NCBI GenBank assembly: GCA_002746415.1 | Contig: NVXD01000021.1 | Coordinates: 1-64,000 of the forward strand | Source: Flavobacteriaceae bacterium | GTDB lineage: Bacteria > Bacteroidota > Bacteroidia > Flavobacteriales > Flavobacteriaceae | Length of the DNA stretch: 64,000 nt | Direction of reading: 5' to 3' | Shown: positions 61,194 through 64,000 of the stretch, piece after piece | Position numbering within the stretch: the stretch's first letter is position 1 | Layout: each line of letters starts with the position of its first letter | Made by a program: the position numbers and the translations under genes | Notes under the pieces: model-generated | What the model saw: the letters and a program-made list of their open reading frames with translations, nothing else | What the model was told of the DNA's origin: nothing | The model's database searches: none

Positions 61194-61928
61194 ATGTTAG
61201 ACGCAGTAATAGTAGACGATGAAGAAAAGGCAATTCAAAGCCTTTCATGGGAGTTAACTAATTTTAGTGATGAAATAAAAGTGGTTGCTTCATTTACAGA
61301 TGCCCATGAAGCTCTTGCTTATTTGGATAAAAACGGTCCCGATTGCCTTTTTCTTGATATTGAAATGCCTGTTATGGATGGTTTTCAATTTATTCAAAAA
61401 TTAAAGAATAAAGAGTTTCCTGTGGTAATCACCACTGCTTACAATCAATACGCCATTAAAGCCTTGAAAAACGAAGCCATAGATTATCTTTTAAAGCCTA
61501 TTGACACAGATGATCTAAAGGATACTATTGTTAAGATAAAAAAATTCAATTCAAGAAATTTTACTGCTGAAAAATTAGAGAGCATTCTACTTAATTTTAA
61601 CGCTAATTCATTAAAAAAGAAAGTGACCATAAATACAGATGGTAAACTATTGTTTTTAGACAGCGATGAAATTTTATACGCTGAATCTGATGGTAATTAT
61701 AGCACCTTATATTTGGCCGATGGACAGAAAATAGTACTTACCAAAAAATTGAAAGAAGTAAATCAATTATTACCTGCTGACTCTTTTTTTAGAATTCATA
61801 ACTCTTATATTATTAATCTTAATAAAATTAAAGAGTTTCTTAAAACCGATGGATATGTTGTATTGCAGTCAAATCATAAAATACCAGTATCTAGACAAAA
61901 GAAGTCGGATTTTCTTGATTTATTATAA
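61194..61928 (+). CDS. LytTR-family response regulator
   Basis: A 244-residue response regulator. The receiver domain (about 1-115) has DDEE at the start, the phospho-acceptor Asp55 in CLFLDIEMPVMDG, the conserved Thr in VITTAY and the KP in YLLKPIDT. The LytTR DNA-binding domain (about 140-240) has ILYAESDGNYSTLYLADG and FFRIHNSYIINLNKIKEF. It sits 3 bp before the histidine kinase gene and forms an operon with it. ATG 61194 is chosen because the -7 element lies downstream of the in-frame ATG at 61146. Confidence 0.95.
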   Translation: MLDAVIVDDEEKAIQSLSWELTNFSDEIKVVASFTDAHEALAYLDKNGPDCLFLDIEMPVMDGFQFIQKLKNKEFPVVITTAYNQYAIKALKNEAIDYLLKPIDTDDLKDTIVKIKKFNSRNFTAEKLESILLNFNANSLKKKVTINTDGKLLFLDSDEILYAESDGNYSTLYLADGQKIVLTKKLKEVNQLLPADSFFRIHNSYIINLNKIKEFLKTDGYVVLQSNHKIPVSRQKKSDFLDLL

Positions 61929-61931
61929 CGT

Positions 61932-63908
61932 ATGCTAGCCATCACTAAATTCTTGTTACAAAAAAACCAACTACTTAGCGTTTCTATCAAGAATTTACTG
62001 ATAGCTATTTTTATTTTATTATTTATTGCACCTGGGTTTTCCCAATCCATACCAAATTCATTTAAAAAAACGATCGATAGCATAATTAATGCCGCTCCTA
62101 CAACTTATAGCGGCATTAACGCCGGTTTAATACAGCATCGTAGAGACACCTTGTATATGCAGTATTTCTCCAATGCCGCTAAAAGAGCAGGCTATAAGAA
62201 CGGGATAGTGTACGCACTAAACCAAATGGGCACTAAATACAGAAATATTTCCGAATTTAACAAAGCCATCAAGTTACACAGCGAAGCCTTAAAATTGGCG
62301 GTCGAGGCCAACAATTTAGAGCTTAGAATCTATAGTCTAAATATGTTAGGTGTTGTGTACCGGAAGACAGACTCCATAAAATCTGCACTTGACTACGGGC
62401 AAAGAGCTCTTGCTCTTGCTCAAACAGTTGAACATCCCACTAAAGGAATTTTGTATGGCATTAATGTATCCTTAAATGGAATTGGGAATGTCTATAAAAA
62501 AATGGAACAATATGATTTAGCCATTGACAAGTTTTCAGAATCCCTATTGCTTGAAGAAAAATTAGGAAACCGTCTGGGTATGGCCATAAATCACCAAAAT
62601 ATTGGAGAATGTTATGAAGCAGAAGGTAAATTAAAAGAAGCACTAGAAAACTTCACTACTTCCTTAAAATACAATACTGAATTAAATTCTGAGAAAGGCA
62701 CAATCATCTGTCAATATAGTATAGCACATGTCTATGTTCATCAAGACAAAACTATTGAAGCTCTTGAACTACTACAAAACACGCTTCCAAGGGCAATAAT
62801 ACTTGATGACAAAATATTAGTTTCTGAAATATATATAAATATTGGGTGGGTTTATATAACGCTGAATAATTATAGCGCTGCACAAAAATATCTTGAGAAA
62901 GGTCTTGAGATGTCCCAAAAATACAATTTCCAAGAAGCAGAAGCAGAATCCTCCAAGTTCCTATCTGAACTTTATGAAAAAATGGGAGATTACGAAACGG
63001 CTATGGCTTACTTCAAAATAGCAAAAGGTTTAGAGAAGAAAATGTCCAATAATCTTAATCGTCGTTATGTAAACGATATCATTATTCGATACGAGTCAGA
63101 AAAAACAAAGGTGCAAATTGAAGAGTTGGCCAAAGAAAATGAAAATGTTAGGCATAGACTTAGAAGAAACAATACCACCCTATTGATCAGTGGTCTTGCC
63201 TTGGCTCTCTTGGCAGGAATTCTTTACATTTTATACAGACAATATCAGTTGAACAATGAAAAAAAAGTACTCACCTTGGAGCAAAGCATGTTACGAAGTC
63301 AAATGAACCCCCATTTCTTGTTCAACTCCTTAAATTCCATTAAACTTTATATCATCAACAATGAAAAAAAGAATGCTGTTCGCTATTTAAACAAATTTTC
63401 GAAACTGATTAGAAAAATTCTTGAGGCATCCTCCAAGAAAGAAATAGCATTGGCTGAAGAATTAGAAACGGTGCAATTATATATGAACATTGAGAATATT
63501 CGTTTTTCGAATGAAATAGATTTTAAAATCACTATTGATGACAATATAAACCCTCATAACATAAAAATACCATCCCTTATACTGCAACCTTTCTTGGAAA
63601 ATGCTATATGGCATGGACTATCGTCAAAGGAGGGCGAGAAAAAAATATCTCTTCATATAAGTAAAGAAAATCAATGGTTTACAAAAATTTCTATTACTGA
63701 TAATGGTGTGGGAAGACAAATGTCAGAGAAAATAAAAGAAAGCAAAGTGCTAAAAAGAAAATCTGTTGGAATAGATATTACCAAAGAACGATTGGCTAAT
63801 TTTTCCAAGGATTATCAAAATTCTTTTGATGTTGCAATAGTTGATTTGTATGATGATGAAAATAACTCTTTAGGAACCAAGGTAGTTTTGGACATTCCAA
63901 CTATTTAG
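61932..63908 (+). CDS. TPR-containing LytS-type sensor histidine kinase
   Basis: A 658-residue membrane kinase. The N-terminal signal or anchor (about 20-36, LLIAIFILLFIAPGFSQ) precedes tetratricopeptide repeats (about 75-370; for example ALNQMGTKYRNISEFNKAIK) and a coiled coil. One membrane helix lies near 416-436 (LISGLALALLAGILYILY). The kinase core begins with QMNPHFLFNSLNSIK (His461) and ends with an ATP-binding domain, N-box FLENAIWHGL, G1 DNGVG and G2 GTKV. The TPR part is probably periplasmic, so the signal is sensed outside. It pairs with the LytTR regulator. Confidence 0.94.
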   Translation: MLAITKFLLQKNQLLSVSIKNLLIAIFILLFIAPGFSQSIPNSFKKTIDSIINAAPTTYSGINAGLIQHRRDTLYMQYFSNAAKRAGYKNGIVYALNQMGTKYRNISEFNKAIKLHSEALKLAVEANNLELRIYSLNMLGVVYRKTDSIKSALDYGQRALALAQTVEHPTKGILYGINVSLNGIGNVYKKMEQYDLAIDKFSESLLLEEKLGNRLGMAINHQNIGECYEAEGKLKEALENFTTSLKYNTELNSEKGTIICQYSIAHVYVHQDKTIEALELLQNTLPRAIILDDKILVSEIYINIGWVYITLNNYSAAQKYLEKGLEMSQKYNFQEAEAESSKFLSELYEKMGDYETAMAYFKIAKGLEKKMSNNLNRRYVNDIIIRYESEKTKVQIEELAKENENVRHRLRRNNTTLLISGLALALLAGILYILYRQYQLNNEKKVLTLEQSMLRSQMNPHFLFNSLNSIKLYIINNEKKNAVRYLNKFSKLIRKILEASSKKEIALAEELETVQLYMNIENIRFSNEIDFKITIDDNINPHNIKIPSLILQPFLENAIWHGLSSKEGEKKISLHISKENQWFTKISITDNGVGRQMSEKIKESKVLKRKSVGIDITKERLANFSKDYQNSFDVAIVDLYDDENNSLGTKVVLDIPTI

Positions 63909-64000
63909 AATGTTCGTTTGCTATTTCTTCTAACTCCGCATACCATTTTTTTCCAAACTTTCTTATTAATGCTTCCTTTACAAATTTATATATAGGCACT
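63901..64000 (-). CDS. C-terminal end of an unidentified protein (runs off the window)
   Basis: About 32 residues are visible before the TAG at 63903-63901, ending in a charged helix (RKFGKKWYAELEEIANEHS). It overlaps the 3' end of the histidine kinase gene by 8 bp on the opposite strand. No family can be named from so little, and the protein may be cytosolic. Confidence 0.45.
   Translation of the reverse strand, partial: VPIYKFVKEALIRKFGKKWYAELEEIANEHSK

Noticed and set aside
1-64000. CRISPR arrays, rRNA, tRNA, prophage or intact IS elements
   Set aside because: No regularly spaced direct repeats of CRISPR size, no transposase or integrase gene and no complete tRNA fold were seen.

Overview
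The window is a 64 kb chromosomal segment of a low-GC member of the Bacteroidota, most likely the Flavobacteriia. Supporting this are TAnnTTTG (-7) promoter elements with very short leaders, an outer membrane with a TonB-dependent receptor, many lipoproteins with the LxxC lipobox, and families typical of the group (DUF2652, DUF3078, DUF6503, DUF1080, 28-110 residue membrane proteins). I found no rRNA, tRNA, CRISPR array, prophage or intact insertion sequence. The genus is not determined.

Layout: (1) 1-1.35 kb, a ZIP metal transporter (cut by the window edge) translationally coupled to an MntR/DtxR-type regulator. (2) 1.4-4.9 kb, small membrane protein, DUF2652 protein, polyprenyl synthase, ECF sigma factor with a membrane partner. 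(3) 5.0-11.7 kb, TetR regulator, TolC-like channel, lipoprotein adaptor and RND pump in one operon, with a near-perfect operator over its promoter. (4) 11.8-19.8 kb, housekeeping: aspS, ClC chloride transporter, cold-shock protein, tadA, dxs, DUF3078 protein. (5) 19.8-23.7 kb, small accessory genes (cupin remnant, Crp-like regulator, two DoxX-like proteins, DJ-1/PfpI, DUF1801, DUF1330) and a palindromic repeat. (6) 23.7-25.1 kb, dGTPase. (7) 25.1-41.5 kb, a phosphate-acquisition region: TonB receptor plus beta-helix lipoprotein, phosphate-selective porin, pstSCAB-phoU and a PiT transporter, interrupted by a carbonic anhydrase-SulP pair. (8) 41.5-44.3 kb, DUF6503 protein, yicC-gmk-nadD. (9) 44.4-55.4 kb, a sugar oxidation island with GMC dehydrogenase and its Tat-exported small subunit, two DUF1080 lipoproteins, two TIM-barrel isomerases, a Gfo/Idh/MocA enzyme and two MFS-type permeases. 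(10) 55.5-59.6 kb, two matching 28-residue membrane peptides, nrdA and nrdB. (11) 60.1-64 kb, small exported proteins divergent from a LytTR response regulator and its TPR-containing histidine kinase.

The most striking observation is regulatory. Five promoters in region 7 (TonB receptor, an orphan promoter before a decayed gene, the porin, pstS and PiT) share one geometry: TTAAC-like pentamers repeated every 11 bp on one helical face, the last ending exactly 10 bp before a TTTG-type -7 element. This looks like the PhoB/PhoP box of this lineage. It ties the TonB receptor and beta-helix lipoprotein, which have no assigned substrate, to phosphate starvation. In region 9 the enzymes carry their own export signals, so a 3-keto-glycoside oxidation/elimination route probably runs at least partly outside the cytoplasm.
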